NCBI GenBank assembly: GCA_017549205.1
Contig: JAFYVH010000012.1
Span: forward strand, 1-46,513
Length of the DNA: 46,513 nucleotides
Direction of reading: 5' to 3'
Source of the DNA: Clostridia bacterium
Lineage (GTDB): Bacteria > Bacillota > Clostridia > UBA1381 > UBA9506
Part shown: positions 6,845 through 15,598 of the stretch, piece after piece
How positions within the stretch are numbered: the first letter of the stretch is position 1
Layout: every line of letters begins with the position of its first letter
Position numbers and translations under genes: made by a program
The notes under the pieces: generated by a model
Told to the model about the DNA's origin: nothing
The model's database searches: none
The model's input: the letters and a program-made list of their open reading frames with translations, nothing else

Positions 6845-8146
6845 ATGAAGTCTATTTGGAATGAAACCGAAAAGAGAGAATTTGACTCGCTTCAAGGTGA
6901 TGTTAAAACCGATGTTTTGATTATTGGCGGCGGGATGTGCGGCATTTTGTGTGCGCATATGCTGCAAAAAGCCGGTGTGAATTGCATTGTTGCCGAAGCA
7001 GACAGAATATGTGCAGGCGTTACAAATGGCACGACAGCAAAAATTACATTTCAACATGGCCTTATATTCCATAAAATTATAAAAAAATATGGCCTTGAAG
7101 CAGCGCGCCTATATTATGAAAGTCAGAAAAAAGCATGTAAACTGCTAACAGAGCTTGCCTCTGCTGTAGATAACGATTTTGATGTTTGCAATTCTATTGT
7201 TTATTTTATAAACAATAGAGATGTTATTGAAAAAGAGCTGGAAGCGCTTTGTAAGATTGGTTGCAGCGCCCAATTTTGTCAAAAGACAGAGCTACCCTTT
7301 ACTGTTGCAGGGGCAATTAAAATTGAAAATCAGGCAACGTTTCATCCTTTAAAATTTGCCTATGATGTCGCCAAGAATTTAAAAATCTTTGAAAAAACTA
7401 AAATTCTTGAGCTCCGGCCCCATGTCGCACTTACAAATAACGGCAAAATTTTGGCAAAAAAAATAATTGTGGCAACGCATTTTCCGTTTATCAACAAACA
7501 CGGCGGCTATTTTCTTAAAATGTATCAACACAGGTCTTATGTTCTTGCTTTAGATGGGATTTTTAACATAAAAGATATGTATGTTGATGCAGAAGATGAT
7601 GGATTATCTTTCAGAAGATATAATGATTTGCTGCTTCTTGGTGGCGGGAGCCACCGAACTGGTGGTCAGGGCGGAAACTGGAAAGAGCTCCAGGATTTTG
7701 CAAAAAAATATTACCCGGATGCACAGGAAGTGGACAGATGGGCAACACAGGACTGTATGACCCTTGATTTTGTTCCGTATATCGGCCAGTATTCAAAAAC
7801 TACACCGGATTTATATGTGGCAACGGGGTTTAATAAGTGGGGCATGACATCTTCAATGGTTTCGGCAATGTTATTGACAGATATGATATGCGGCAAAAAA
7901 AGTGAATATGAAGAGGTTTATTCACCGTCGAGAACCATTTTTCATCCTCAGCTTGCTGTCAATGTTTTTGAATCCATTAAGGGTCTTCTAACGCCTACCG
8001 TACCCAGATGCCCGCACATGGGGTGTGCGCTAAAATATAACAAGGCAGAACACTCGTGGGATTGTTCCTGCCATGGCTCAAGATTTGAAGAAAACGGCAG
8101 GCTGATTAACAACCCGGCCACAGATGATAAGGCAAAAATCAAGTAA
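6845..8146 (+). CDS. FAD-dependent oxidoreductase with C-terminal Rieske-like domain
   Basis: A 433-residue protein. Residues 20-370 form a DAO-type FAD oxidoreductase: the dinucleotide-binding motif VLIIGGGMCGILCAHML is near residue 24, and a late FAD-contact segment DLYVATGFNKWGMTSS near 320. The C-terminus carries a Rieske [2Fe-2S] signature, CPHMGC then CSCHGSRF, with two Cys and two His ligands in place. The family resembles Bacillus YhfW. Substrate and electron partner are unknown. ATG 6845 follows GAGGTGA. It lies between pgi and aspA on the same strand and ends at the terminator at 8178-8211. The Rieske part is short and ends soon after the second ligand pair. Confidence 0.85.
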   Translation: MKSIWNETEKREFDSLQGDVKTDVLIIGGGMCGILCAHMLQKAGVNCIVAEADRICAGVTNGTTAKITFQHGLIFHKIIKKYGLEAARLYYESQKKACKLLTELASAVDNDFDVCNSIVYFINNRDVIEKELEALCKIGCSAQFCQKTELPFTVAGAIKIENQATFHPLKFAYDVAKNLKIFEKTKILELRPHVALTNNGKILAKKIIVATHFPFINKHGGYFLKMYQHRSYVLALDGIFNIKDMYVDAEDDGLSFRRYNDLLLLGGGSHRTGGQGGNWKELQDFAKKYYPDAQEVDRWATQDCMTLDFVPYIGQYSKTTPDLYVATGFNKWGMTSSMVSAMLLTDMICGKKSEYEEVYSPSRTIFHPQLAVNVFESIKGLLTPTVPRCPHMGCALKYNKAEHSWDCSCHGSRFEENGRLINNPATDDKAKIK

Positions 8147-8177
8147 CTGAAATGTTATTATATTTTTGATGTTTTTG

Positions 8178-8214
8178 AAAAGGACCATCCTTTTAGATGG
8201 TCCTTTTATTTTAT
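8178..8214 (+). terminator. Rho-independent terminator
   Basis: A 12-bp stem (aaaaggaccatc / gatggtcctttt, 8178-8189 and 8196-8207) is followed by a T-rich tract. It closes the pgi/oxidoreductase unit. Confidence 0.85.
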
Positions 8215-8261
8215 TACAAAGGCATAAAATTTAATTATGATAAACATATTTCTATATGTAT

Positions 8262-8290
8262 TTGATTATATAGCTGAAGTCATGTATAAT
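8262..8290 (+). promoter_or_regulatory. Sigma-A promoter of aspA
   Basis: TTGATT (8262-8267), a 17-bp spacer and a consensus TATAAT (8285-8290), about 40 nt before the aspA start. Confidence 0.75.
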
Positions 8291-8332
8291 CGTATGTGTT
8301 GAATAAAACAGAAAAAAAGTGAGGAAACAAGC

Positions 8333-9712
8333 ATGACAAAATTCAGAGAAGAATATGATTCGTTAGGCATGAAAGAGGTTCCTGCCCAAGCATATTATGG
8401 CGTGCAGGCGCTGCGTGCTGCCGAAAACTTTAAAATTTCAGGAACAAAAGTGCATCCGGAAATGATTAAAGCCATGGCAGAAGTTAAAAAAGCCGCAGCC
8501 ATTGCCAATAAAAAGGCAGGCGTGATTGATGAAAAGATTGCAGACGCCATGGTTTTAGCTTGCGATGAGATATTAAAAGGCGAGCTCACCCAACATTTTA
8601 TAGTGGATTCCATTCAGGGCGGTGCGGGCACTTCCCTTAACATGAATGCAAATGAGGTAATTGCAAACCGCGCCATTGAAATTTTGGGAGGAGAGAAGGG
8701 CGACTATTCAATCGTTCACCCCAACGACCATGTTAATTGCGGTCAGTCCACCAACGATGCTTACCCCAGCGCCGGAAAAATTGCAACCGTAAGACTTTTG
8801 ATGAGTGCAATAGAAGAGCTCCGCATTCTTCATGATACATTTATAGAAAAGGCAGAGAATTACAGCCACATTATTAAAATGGGCAGAACTGAAATGCAGG
8901 ACGCGGTTCCCATTAGCTTTGGTCAGGTTTTTCATGCCTATGCTTCAGCTATTCGTCGTGATATGAACCGCTTCCAGCTTGCCATAGACGAAATGGCAAA
9001 GCTTAATATGGGCGGCACAGCGGTAGGCACCGGCATTAATGCAGACCGCCGGTATATTGAAACTGTTGTGCCCGTTTTGGCAGAGATTACAAACTTGCCT
9101 CTAGTCCAGGCTGATGACCTTGTTGATGCAACGCAAAACCTCGATTCTTTTGTATATGTATCCGGCATTGTAAAATCTTGTGCGGCAACTCTTTCTAAAA
9201 TTTCCAATGACTTACGGCTTATGTCTTCAGGTCCCCGAACCGGTTTTGCCGAAATCAACTTAATGCCCAAGCAAAACGGCTCATCCATTATGCCCGGTAA
9301 AATCAATCCTGTCATCCCCGAGGTTATGAATCAGATTTGCTTTAACATTATTGGTAACGACACCACCATTACCTATGCAGCAGAAGCCGGTCAGCTTGAG
9401 CTGAATGCCTTTGAGCCCATCACTTTCCGTTGCCTTTTTGAATCCCTTGACACGCTGCGCAATGGTGTTTCTATCTTCATTAAAGACTGCGTGCGCGAAA
9501 TAACAGTCAATCCAACACAGTGCCGGACACACCTTGACAGAAGCATAGGTCTTGTTACCGCACTTTGCCCCTACATTGGCTATACTAAAGCCTCAAAGCT
9601 TGCAAAGCAGGCCCTTTGCGAAGACAGAAACATTCGTGATATTATTATTGAAGAAAACCTCATGACAGAAGAGAAAATTGACAAGGTTTTAGACCCCGGC
9701 AGCATGATTTAA
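8333..9712 (+). CDS. aspA: Aspartate ammonia-lyase
   Basis: A 459-residue member of the aspartase/fumarase superfamily, which converts L-aspartate to fumarate and ammonia. The superfamily signature GSSIMPGKINPVIPEV is present (about 320-335) with the catalytic Ser on the mobile loop. GRTEMQDAVPISFGQ and HPNDHVNCGQSTND match the substrate-binding segments. The DAVP form and overall length favour aspartase over fumarase C, although fumarase cannot be excluded from sequence alone. GTGAGGA precedes ATG 8333. It is a single-gene unit with its own promoter and a strong terminator, suited to aspartate use or fumarate supply in an anaerobe. Confidence 0.9.
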   Translation: MTKFREEYDSLGMKEVPAQAYYGVQALRAAENFKISGTKVHPEMIKAMAEVKKAAAIANKKAGVIDEKIADAMVLACDEILKGELTQHFIVDSIQGGAGTSLNMNANEVIANRAIEILGGEKGDYSIVHPNDHVNCGQSTNDAYPSAGKIATVRLLMSAIEELRILHDTFIEKAENYSHIIKMGRTEMQDAVPISFGQVFHAYASAIRRDMNRFQLAIDEMAKLNMGGTAVGTGINADRRYIETVVPVLAEITNLPLVQADDLVDATQNLDSFVYVSGIVKSCAATLSKISNDLRLMSSGPRTGFAEINLMPKQNGSSIMPGKINPVIPEVMNQICFNIIGNDTTITYAAEAGQLELNAFEPITFRCLFESLDTLRNGVSIFIKDCVREITVNPTQCRTHLDRSIGLVTALCPYIGYTKASKLAKQALCEDRNIRDIIIEENLMTEEKIDKVLDPGSMI

Positions 9713-9752
9713 CGGTCGCACAGACACGAGAATTTAGTTTAAAAAATATACA

Positions 9753-9795
9753 TAAACACCTATTTAGATTTTTTCTAAATAGGTGTTTACTTTTT
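9753..9795 (+). terminator. Strong Rho-independent terminator after aspA
   Basis: A 16-bp perfect stem (9753-9768 / 9774-9789) with a 5-nt T loop is followed by cttttta. It closes aspA. Confidence 0.88.
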
Positions 9796-9859
9796 ATGTG
9801 GCTTATGATGATTATATTAAAAAGTGTTACACTTCGTTTGACAAATTATCCTATTTTGA

Positions 9860-10072
9860 TTACAGAACTTTGCTTTTCAAAAAATTAAGAAAGTGAAGAA
9901 TGTTGCCATAAGCTGCGTTTTTTATAAAAGGGGCACGAAGAATTTCACCGTAGGGTTCATGACTACAGGCGTATATTCCGTTCGGCCATGTCTTATTGGG
10001 AAACAGAGGACACAAAATTACCCGCAATACAGATGGAACACTTACTTGCAGCTGGTAACAGCGTGATTTTCT
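9860..10072 (-). pseudogene. Possible remnant of an unidentified gene
   Basis: In the 526-bp gap between aspA and hppA, this stretch is open for about 70 codons on the minus strand, has no start codon with a ribosome site, and ends at a stop at 9862-9860. Its C-terminal half looks protein-like (WPNGIYACSHEPYGEI, then NAAYGNILHFLNFLKSKVL) and its composition is less AT-rich than the flanking spacer. A plus-strand frame is also open over the same bases, so the coding strand is uncertain. I do not recognise the family. The remaining spacer (10080-10155) shows nothing but AT-rich DNA. Confidence 0.3.
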
Positions 10073-10155
10073 TCATTTAGATATAAAATTTAATATTGCT
10101 ATAAAATACATGTAGTAATATGCAGAAAAATCGACTGAATATTTATGTGTTATTA

Positions 10156-10184
10156 TTGATTTTTTATTCATAATATGGTAAAAT
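10156..10184 (+). promoter_or_regulatory. Sigma-A promoter of hppA
   Basis: TTGATT (10156-10161), a 17-bp spacer and TAAAAT (10179-10184) with a TG extension at 10176-10177. Confidence 0.7.
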
Positions 10185-10238
10185 AATTAAGGTTTTGCTT
10201 TGAAACGAAACGAATATTGTGTTTATGGAGGGAATACC

Positions 10239-12320
10239 ATGAGTCAGTTAAATTTTTTTCTGGCGTTGTCGATTTTGACATCTGCCGTGGCATTCGCATT
10301 TGCTGCTTATCTTTATCTCTGGGTGAAGAAACAGGGCACGGTGAATGAAAAAATTATTGAGGTGTCTGCTCTTATTAAGCAGGGCGCCAACACATTTATG
10401 CGCAGAGAGTATAAAATTCTTGGTGTGTTTTCAGCCGTTGTTGCGGTAATTATCTTCTTGTTTCTTCCGTCACCGATTTGGAAGTCAGCGGCCATTTCTT
10501 CTAATCTCGGCATGGCACTTTCTTATATTTTAGGCACAGTGCTTTCAGCCATTGCCGGTAAAATTGGTATTATGGTTGCAACACTTTCGAACTCACGCGC
10601 AGCAGAAGCAGCGCAAAAGGGCATTAAACCCGCCTTTTTAATTGGCTTTCGCGGTGGTGCGGTTATGGGTCTTTTGGTTGTTGGATGCTCTCTTTTGGGC
10701 GTTGCAACAGTGCTTTGGCTTGTTGGTGATGCTTCCATTTTGCTTGGATTTTCATTTGGTGCAAGCTCTCTTGCTCTATTTGCAAAAGCCGGCGGCGGTA
10801 TTTTTACTAAAACAGCCGATGTATCGGCCGATATTACCGGCAAGGTAGAGCTGGGTATTCCTGAAGATGACCCGAGAAACCCCGCTGTTATTGCAGATAA
10901 TGTAGGTGACAATGTTGGTGATGTTGCCGGCATGGGTGCCGACCTGTTTGACTCTAATGTGGCTGCGATGGCCTCCGCGCTTGTTATTGCGCAGTCCCTC
11001 ACAGGCACATGGGCAAACACAGCCATGGTATTCTGCTATGGTGTTTTGGGTCTTTTGGCTTCTATTCTCGGCATTGCAACAGCAAGACTGGGCAAAAAGG
11101 GAAATCCCACAAAAGCACTTAACTCTTCTACATATGTAACAACCGGTATTTTCCTTGTGCTTACCGCTGCGGCAACAGCATTTTTTGAGGGCTTTTCGTG
11201 GCGCATCTGGGGCGCATCATCGGTTGGTTTGCTGGTAGGTGTTATTATTGGTCTTGCAACCGACTACTTTACCGACGATTCAAAGCCTATTGTTAAAAAA
11301 GCGGCGCATGCGTCGGCTTCCGGTCCTGCATTCACTATTTTATCAGGTGTAGCCTATGGCTTTATTTCGGCACTTCCTGCAATGGTGGGTATTGCCGTTT
11401 CGGCTCTTGCTGCATACAAAATTTGTGAGCCTATGGGTGCCGGCTATTCACTCTTTGGTATTTCTATGGCGGCTGTGGGCATGCTTTCAATTGTTGGTAT
11501 GATTATCTCAAACGATGCTTATGGCCCCATTGTTGATAATTCAAGAGGTCTTGCCGAAATGGGTGAGCTTGGTGAAGAAACCATTCGTATTGCCGATGAA
11601 CTTGACAGCGCAGGCAACACTGTTAAGGCGGTAACCAAAGGTTTTTCAATTGGTGCTGCCGGTCTCACGGTTATTTCGCTGCTTGGTGCCTTCATGGCAG
11701 AGGTTAATGAAGCTATTAAAGCTGCCGGCGGGACCGAACTCATCACCGGATTTGATATTATGGATCCCACCGTTTTCTTCGGTGTTTTAATTGGTGCAGC
11801 GATTCCGGCTGTGTTCTCTGCCATGCTTATTTTGGGCGTGGATAAAAATGCACAGCGTATGGTGTCTGAAATTCACCGCCAGTTTAATTCCATTGTGGGT
11901 CTCAGAGAAGGCACTGCAAAACCTGAATATGATAAGTGCATCGATATTGCAACAACAGGTGCTTTAAAAGAACTTATTCCTGCCGGCCTTATGAGCATTA
12001 TTGCTACAATCATTGTTGGTTTCATTGGTGGCCCTTCTGCCGTAGGTGGTTTCCTGCTTGGTAACATTGTCAGCGGACTTCTGCTGGCGCTCTTTATGTC
12101 CAATTCAGGCGGTCTTTGGGATAATTCAAAGAAATATGTCGAGGCCGGCAACGAAGGCGGCAAAGGCAGCGAAGCGCACAAGGCAGCTGTTATTGGTGAC
12201 ACGGTAGGTGACCCGTTTAAAGACACAGCCGGACCTTCAATTAACACACAGATTACGGTTGTATCGCTTGTGGCATCCCTGCTTTCAACATTGTTTGTTG
12301 CATTCTCAATTTTTGGTTAA
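10239..12320 (+). CDS. hppA: Membrane-bound ion-pumping pyrophosphatase
   Basis: A 693-residue integral membrane protein with about 16 predicted hydrophobic segments. It hydrolyses pyrophosphate and pumps H+ (or Na+) outward. Catalytic motifs are intact: EDDPRNPAVIADNVGDNVGD near residue 210 and GDTVGDPFKDTAGPSIN near the C-terminus, which bind Mg-PPi. The segment AGNTVKAVTKG has Lys where K+-dependent enzymes have Ala, which by family knowledge marks a K+-independent enzyme, most often a proton pump. ATG 10239 is chosen over a TTG at 10200 because GGAGGG (10227-10232) precedes it. It stands alone between its own promoter and terminator, and would recover energy from biosynthetic pyrophosphate. 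Confidence 0.95.
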   Translation: MSQLNFFLALSILTSAVAFAFAAYLYLWVKKQGTVNEKIIEVSALIKQGANTFMRREYKILGVFSAVVAVIIFLFLPSPIWKSAAISSNLGMALSYILGTVLSAIAGKIGIMVATLSNSRAAEAAQKGIKPAFLIGFRGGAVMGLLVVGCSLLGVATVLWLVGDASILLGFSFGASSLALFAKAGGGIFTKTADVSADITGKVELGIPEDDPRNPAVIADNVGDNVGDVAGMGADLFDSNVAAMASALVIAQSLTGTWANTAMVFCYGVLGLLASILGIATARLGKKGNPTKALNSSTYVTTGIFLVLTAAATAFFEGFSWRIWGASSVGLLVGVIIGLATDYFTDDSKPIVKKAAHASASGPAFTILSGVAYGFISALPAMVGIAVSALAAYKICEPMGAGYSLFGISMAAVGMLSIVGMIISNDAYGPIVDNSRGLAEMGELGEETIRIADELDSAGNTVKAVTKGFSIGAAGLTVISLLGAFMAEVNEAIKAAGGTELITGFDIMDPTVFFGVLIGAAIPAVFSAMLILGVDKNAQRMVSEIHRQFNSIVGLREGTAKPEYDKCIDIATTGALKELIPAGLMSIIATIIVGFIGGPSAVGGFLLGNIVSGLLLALFMSNSGGLWDNSKKYVEAGNEGGKGSEAHKAAVIGDTVGDPFKDTAGPSINTQITVVSLVASLLSTLFVAFSIFG

Positions 12321-12349
12321 TAGATTTTTTAGACATACAGTTTTAAATG

Positions 12350-12386
12350 AAAACGGCAGTATTCATAGAATGCTGCCGTTTTTTAT
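12350..12386 (+). terminator. Rho-independent terminator after hppA
   Basis: A stem of about 15 bp (aaaacggcagtattc / gaatgctgccgtttt) with one G-U pair and a 3-nt loop, followed by T6. It may also serve the convergent araC-type gene. Confidence 0.85.
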
Positions 12387-12398
12387 GTAACTTTAAAA

Positions 12399-13112
12399 TT
12401 AAATCTCTTTTTTATAGGTACGGGGTGAAACACCTTTGATTTGTTTAAAGACTCTTGAAAAATATACATAATCGTCAAAACCGCTTTTCTCTGCAATTTC
12501 AGACAGAGAAAGGTGGTTTTTGTATATGTCAATTAAATAGCAGGCGTGGTTGATGCGGGTTTCATTTAAAAGTTGTGTGGGCGTTTTGCCAATAATCTTT
12601 TTAAACTGTGTCCGGATGTAGTCTTCAGTGTAGCCGCTTTTTTTCAGCAAAGAACAAGGGTTTAAGTTAGAGTCGAAAAACTGGTTTGTTATATCTCGAC
12701 TAATGTTGTGAATTGCCAAATGAAGCTCATTGTCTATTTTAATGCTTTGCAGCAAAAAGTGGATAAAAGCATTCACTAATGCCGTGACATATTCTGTGTT
12801 AGCATGACGATTATTATATATCATTTTGGCAAGCAAAAGTCCTTCGACTTCTAAATTATCTGTAATTACTATAGGGGATTTTATGGAAAAAAACTCGTCA
12901 AACTGACCATCAATAAAAATGCGTTCACAGTATGTGTCACTAAAGGTACCGTGAACGGTTTCCGACGGCACAACAACGATTTTCCCTGCGGAAATGGGTA
13001 TGTCCTTTTCTTGCGTGCAAAAAAATCCCTCGCCATTTATATAAGTAATAATTTCGTGGGTTTTGTGTTTATGGGGCGGACTTTGTTCTTCTGTTTTCTC
13101 AATTGTATACAT
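12399..13112 (-). CDS. AraC-family transcriptional regulator
   Basis: A 237-residue regulator. The N-terminal cupin fold (about 10-75: PPHKHKTHEIITYINGEG, then GKIVVVPSETVHGTF) would sense a small ligand. The C-terminal AraC domain (about 135-237) has both HTH units complete, ending SEIAEKSGFDDYVYFSRVFKQIKGVSPRTYKK. GGTGATG precedes the ATG. It is divergent from the MATE transporter gene with overlapping promoter regions, a layout typical of a regulator controlling its neighbour. A sugar- or drug-response role cannot be chosen from sequence. Confidence 0.9.
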   Translation of the reverse strand: MYTIEKTEEQSPPHKHKTHEIITYINGEGFFCTQEKDIPISAGKIVVVPSETVHGTFSDTYCERIFIDGQFDEFFSIKSPIVITDNLEVEGLLLAKMIYNNRHANTEYVTALVNAFIHFLLQSIKIDNELHLAIHNISRDITNQFFDSNLNPCSLLKKSGYTEDYIRTQFKKIIGKTPTQLLNETRINHACYLIDIYKNHLSLSEIAEKSGFDDYVYFSRVFKQIKGVSPRTYKKEI

Positions 13113-13130
13113 TTTAACATCACCAAATTT

Positions 13131-13159
13131 ATTTTACATCAAATCTATCTTTTGTGCAA
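13131..13159 (-). promoter_or_regulatory. Sigma-A promoter of the araC-type gene
   Basis: In the minus sense, TTGCAC (13159-13154), a 17-bp spacer and TAAAAT (13136-13131). It lies back to back with the MATE promoter. Confidence 0.6.
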
Positions 13160-13178
13160 GTTTATTTAGAAAAAATTA

Positions 13179-13207
13179 TAACAAAATTTAAAGCATCGTG
13201 GTATAAT
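13179..13207 (+). promoter_or_regulatory. Promoter of the MATE gene
   Basis: A consensus TATAAT (13202-13207) with extended TGG before it. The -35 (near 13179-13184, TAACAA) is weak, so an activator such as the divergent AraC protein could assist. Confidence 0.5.
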
Positions 13208-13256
13208 TTTTACGGATGTTGGGGTTTTTAAGCTTTGCAGATTAAGGAGAAGCAAA

Positions 13257-14639
13257 ATGAGAAAAAACAATGTAGATATGCTGTCGGGTTCCATCACAAA
13301 GGGTCTTTTGTCTTTGACAATTCCCATTATGGTTATGAATGTTGCGCAGGTTTTATTTAGCCTTTTTGATATGACAGCCCTTCGGATTTTTGCCAACGAC
13401 AGAGCAGTGGGTGCTGTGGGTGTGAGTGGTGTGCTGGTTGCTTTATTCACGAGTTTGCTTGTTGGTATATCAGCCGGAGCAAATGTTGTTATTGCTAAAA
13501 GAATCGGCTCGGCGGAATTGGAACGGGCTGACAGAGCCACCACGACATCTCTTTTGTTTTCAGTTGTGGGTGGGCTTTTTCTGATGACCTTTGGTATCGT
13601 TTTTGCCAACCCTTTTTTACGCCTGATTAACTGTCATGAGAGCTTGATTTATGATGCTGTTGCTTATTTCAGATTATATTTTCTTGGCATTCCTTTTGCA
13701 ATGCTATATAACTTTTCGGCATCCATTCTGCGCGCTATTGGTGATGCCAAAAGACCCATGTATTATTTAATCATTGGCTGTGTTGTTAAATGTGTCTTTA
13801 CAATTATTTTGACAGCCTTCTTTCATTTGGGTGTGCTTGGTGTGGGCATAGCAACCATTATCTCCAATCTGGTGTCGTGCCTTTTATGTCTTTACACTTT
13901 AATCAGGGGTCAGAACATCATTCACTTTAAATTCAAAAGAATGAAGTTTGATTTTAAAGAGTTTAAGGAGATTTTGTTTATTGGAATTCCCACAGGCTTT
14001 CAGAGCGCCCTCTATTCCCTTGCAAATGTGGTGATTACAGCAGCGGTTAACAGCTTTGGTGCCGATGCTACCACTGGCGTATCCATTGCAAATCAGTTTG
14101 ACGGTATTTTATATCACATTTCCTATGCGCCATCTTTGGCCATTGCCCCCTATGTTGCCCAAAATGTGGGAGCACATAACTTTAAAAGGGCCAGACAAGC
14201 CTATTTGCGGGCAGTGTATATAACCATTGGTTTTGGAGCAAGCCTGGGGGCACTTTCTGCAATTTTTTCTGCTCAATTGTCATCTATTATGTCATCAACG
14301 CCTGCAGTTATCGCTTTTTCGCAACAAAAAATGATTATCGTATCAAGCACCTACTTTATTTGCGGTATCAATGAGGTTTCAGGCGGTGTTTTAAGAGGAT
14401 TGGAAAGACCTATTGTGCCCACAGTTGCCACTTTAATATTCATGTGCGTTTTGCGCTTTATTTGGGTTTATGCCGTTTTTCCGCTGTGTCCCAATCTGAC
14501 CTTTTTATACACGGTTTGGCCCATTGGATGGGTTTTGTGCATCATCACAGAACTTTGTTTTTATTTTCCAACTATAGCCAAACTGCAGAGACAAAGCCGG
14601 GAAAGAGAAGTGGCAGGTTGCATGCCGCAAAATCAATAA
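13257..14639 (+). CDS. MATE family efflux transporter
   Basis: A 460-residue polytopic membrane protein with about 12 hydrophobic helices in two related halves, starting SITKGLLSLTIPIMVMNVAQVLFSLFD. Segments such as AGANVVIAKRIGS and NFSASILRAIGDAKRPMYY are typical of the DinF/NorM MATE fold. The family exports cationic drugs and metabolites using a Na+ or H+ gradient; the substrate here is unknown. AAGGAG precedes ATG 13257. It is likely controlled by the divergent AraC-type regulator. No terminator is evident before the nagB promoter. Confidence 0.9.
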   Translation: MRKNNVDMLSGSITKGLLSLTIPIMVMNVAQVLFSLFDMTALRIFANDRAVGAVGVSGVLVALFTSLLVGISAGANVVIAKRIGSAELERADRATTTSLLFSVVGGLFLMTFGIVFANPFLRLINCHESLIYDAVAYFRLYFLGIPFAMLYNFSASILRAIGDAKRPMYYLIIGCVVKCVFTIILTAFFHLGVLGVGIATIISNLVSCLLCLYTLIRGQNIIHFKFKRMKFDFKEFKEILFIGIPTGFQSALYSLANVVITAAVNSFGADATTGVSIANQFDGILYHISYAPSLAIAPYVAQNVGAHNFKRARQAYLRAVYITIGFGASLGALSAIFSAQLSSIMSSTPAVIAFSQQKMIIVSSTYFICGINEVSGGVLRGLERPIVPTVATLIFMCVLRFIWVYAVFPLCPNLTFLYTVWPIGWVLCIITELCFYFPTIAKLQRQSREREVAGCMPQNQ

Positions 14640-14659
14640 AAATATTCTTTGTAAATCCC

Positions 14660-14688
14660 TTTACAAAATTAGGTATATAAGGTATAAT
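14660..14688 (+). promoter_or_regulatory. Sigma-A promoter of nagB
   Basis: TTTACA (14660-14665), a 17-bp spacer and TATAAT (14683-14688). A short inverted repeat (gtaaa...tttac, 14651-14664) overlaps the -35 and could be an operator half-site pair, but it is too short to assign. Confidence 0.75.
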
Positions 14689-14741
14689 ATATTATAGAAT
14701 TTATCTAAAATTTAACTAATTTTTTATTGGGAGTGGTAAAC

Positions 14742-15527
14742 ATGAAACTGATTATTAAAGACAATTATGAGGCTATGAGCTTGTGGGGCGCACAGCATAT
14801 TGCTGATGCTATTAACAACCACAAAGAAGACCGTCCTTTTGTTTTGGGTCTTCCCACCGGTTCTTCACCTCTTGGCGTTTACAAAAACCTGATTGAAATG
14901 AACAAGGCAGGCAAGGTAAGCTTTAAAAATGTTGTTACCTTTAACATGGATGAATATGTTGGTCTGCCGAAAGAGCATGACCAGAGCTACTGGTATTTCA
15001 TGCATGATAATTTCTTTAATCATATTGACATTCCGGCTGAAAACATCAACATTTTAGATGGTATGGCAGAAGATTTGGAAGCTGAATGTCAGCGCTACGA
15101 AGACAAAATTGCTTCCTATGGTGGCATTGACCTTTTCATGGGCGGCAGCGGTGTTGACGGCCACATTGCTTTCAATGAGCCTTTTACTTCTTTGGCTTCT
15201 CGCACCGGCGTTCGCGCTTTGACAGAGGATACCTTAATTGTTAACTCCCGTTTCTTTGATAACGACCCCAACAAAGTGCCTAAAACCGCATTATCCGTTG
15301 GTGTTGGTACCGTTTGCGATTCTAAGCAGGTTATGCTTTTGATTAACGGTCACAGCAAAGCCCGTGCTCTTCGTCACTGTGTTGAAGGCGGCGTTGACCA
15401 TGCATGGACAATCAGCGCTCTGCAGATGCACAAAGATGGCATTATCGTTTGTGATGAGGCTGCTTGTGGTGAACTGAAAGTGGATACCTACAAATACTTT
15501 AAGGAAATCTGCAAGAACGAGAAATAA
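14742..15527 (+). CDS. nagB: Glucosamine-6-phosphate deaminase
   Basis: A 261-residue cytosolic enzyme that converts glucosamine-6-phosphate to fructose-6-phosphate and ammonia, feeding amino-sugar carbon to glycolysis. Motifs: [15 protein letters not shown] (phosphate-binding loop, about 36-50), FNMDEYVGL with the catalytic Asp (about 68-76), and [15 protein letters not shown] with the catalytic His-Glu region (about 133-147). ATG 14742 is chosen over an in-frame TTG at 14727 because GGGAGTGG lies just upstream. It is a single-gene unit between its own promoter and a terminator; no nagA is adjacent. Confidence 0.95.
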   Translation: MKLIIKDNYEAMSLWGAQHIADAINNHKEDRPFVLGLPTGSSPLGVYKNLIEMNKAGKVSFKNVVTFNMDEYVGLPKEHDQSYWYFMHDNFFNHIDIPAENINILDGMAEDLEAECQRYEDKIASYGGIDLFMGGSGVDGHIAFNEPFTSLASRTGVRALTEDTLIVNSRFFDNDPNKVPKTALSVGVGTVCDSKQVMLLINGHSKARALRHCVEGGVDHAWTISALQMHKDGIIVCDEAACGELKVDTYKYFKEICKNEK

Positions 15528-15546
15528 TTAATTTTCTAAAAAAACA

Positions 15547-15597
15547 AAAGGCTGTATCACCCGATTTATATCCGGGTGATACAGCCTTTCTTTTTTT
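15547..15597. terminator. Bidirectional terminator (nagB / Cys-rich gene)
   Basis: A 17-bp perfect stem (15547-15563 / 15573-15589) is followed by ctttttttg on the plus strand and by an A-rich left flank that reads as T-rich on the minus strand. It serves both convergent genes. Confidence 0.9.
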
Positions 15598-15598
15598 G

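Noticed and set aside
10200..10238. TTG start for the pyrophosphatase
   Set aside because: GGAGGG lies downstream of it and in front of ATG 10239, which also gives the family N-terminus.
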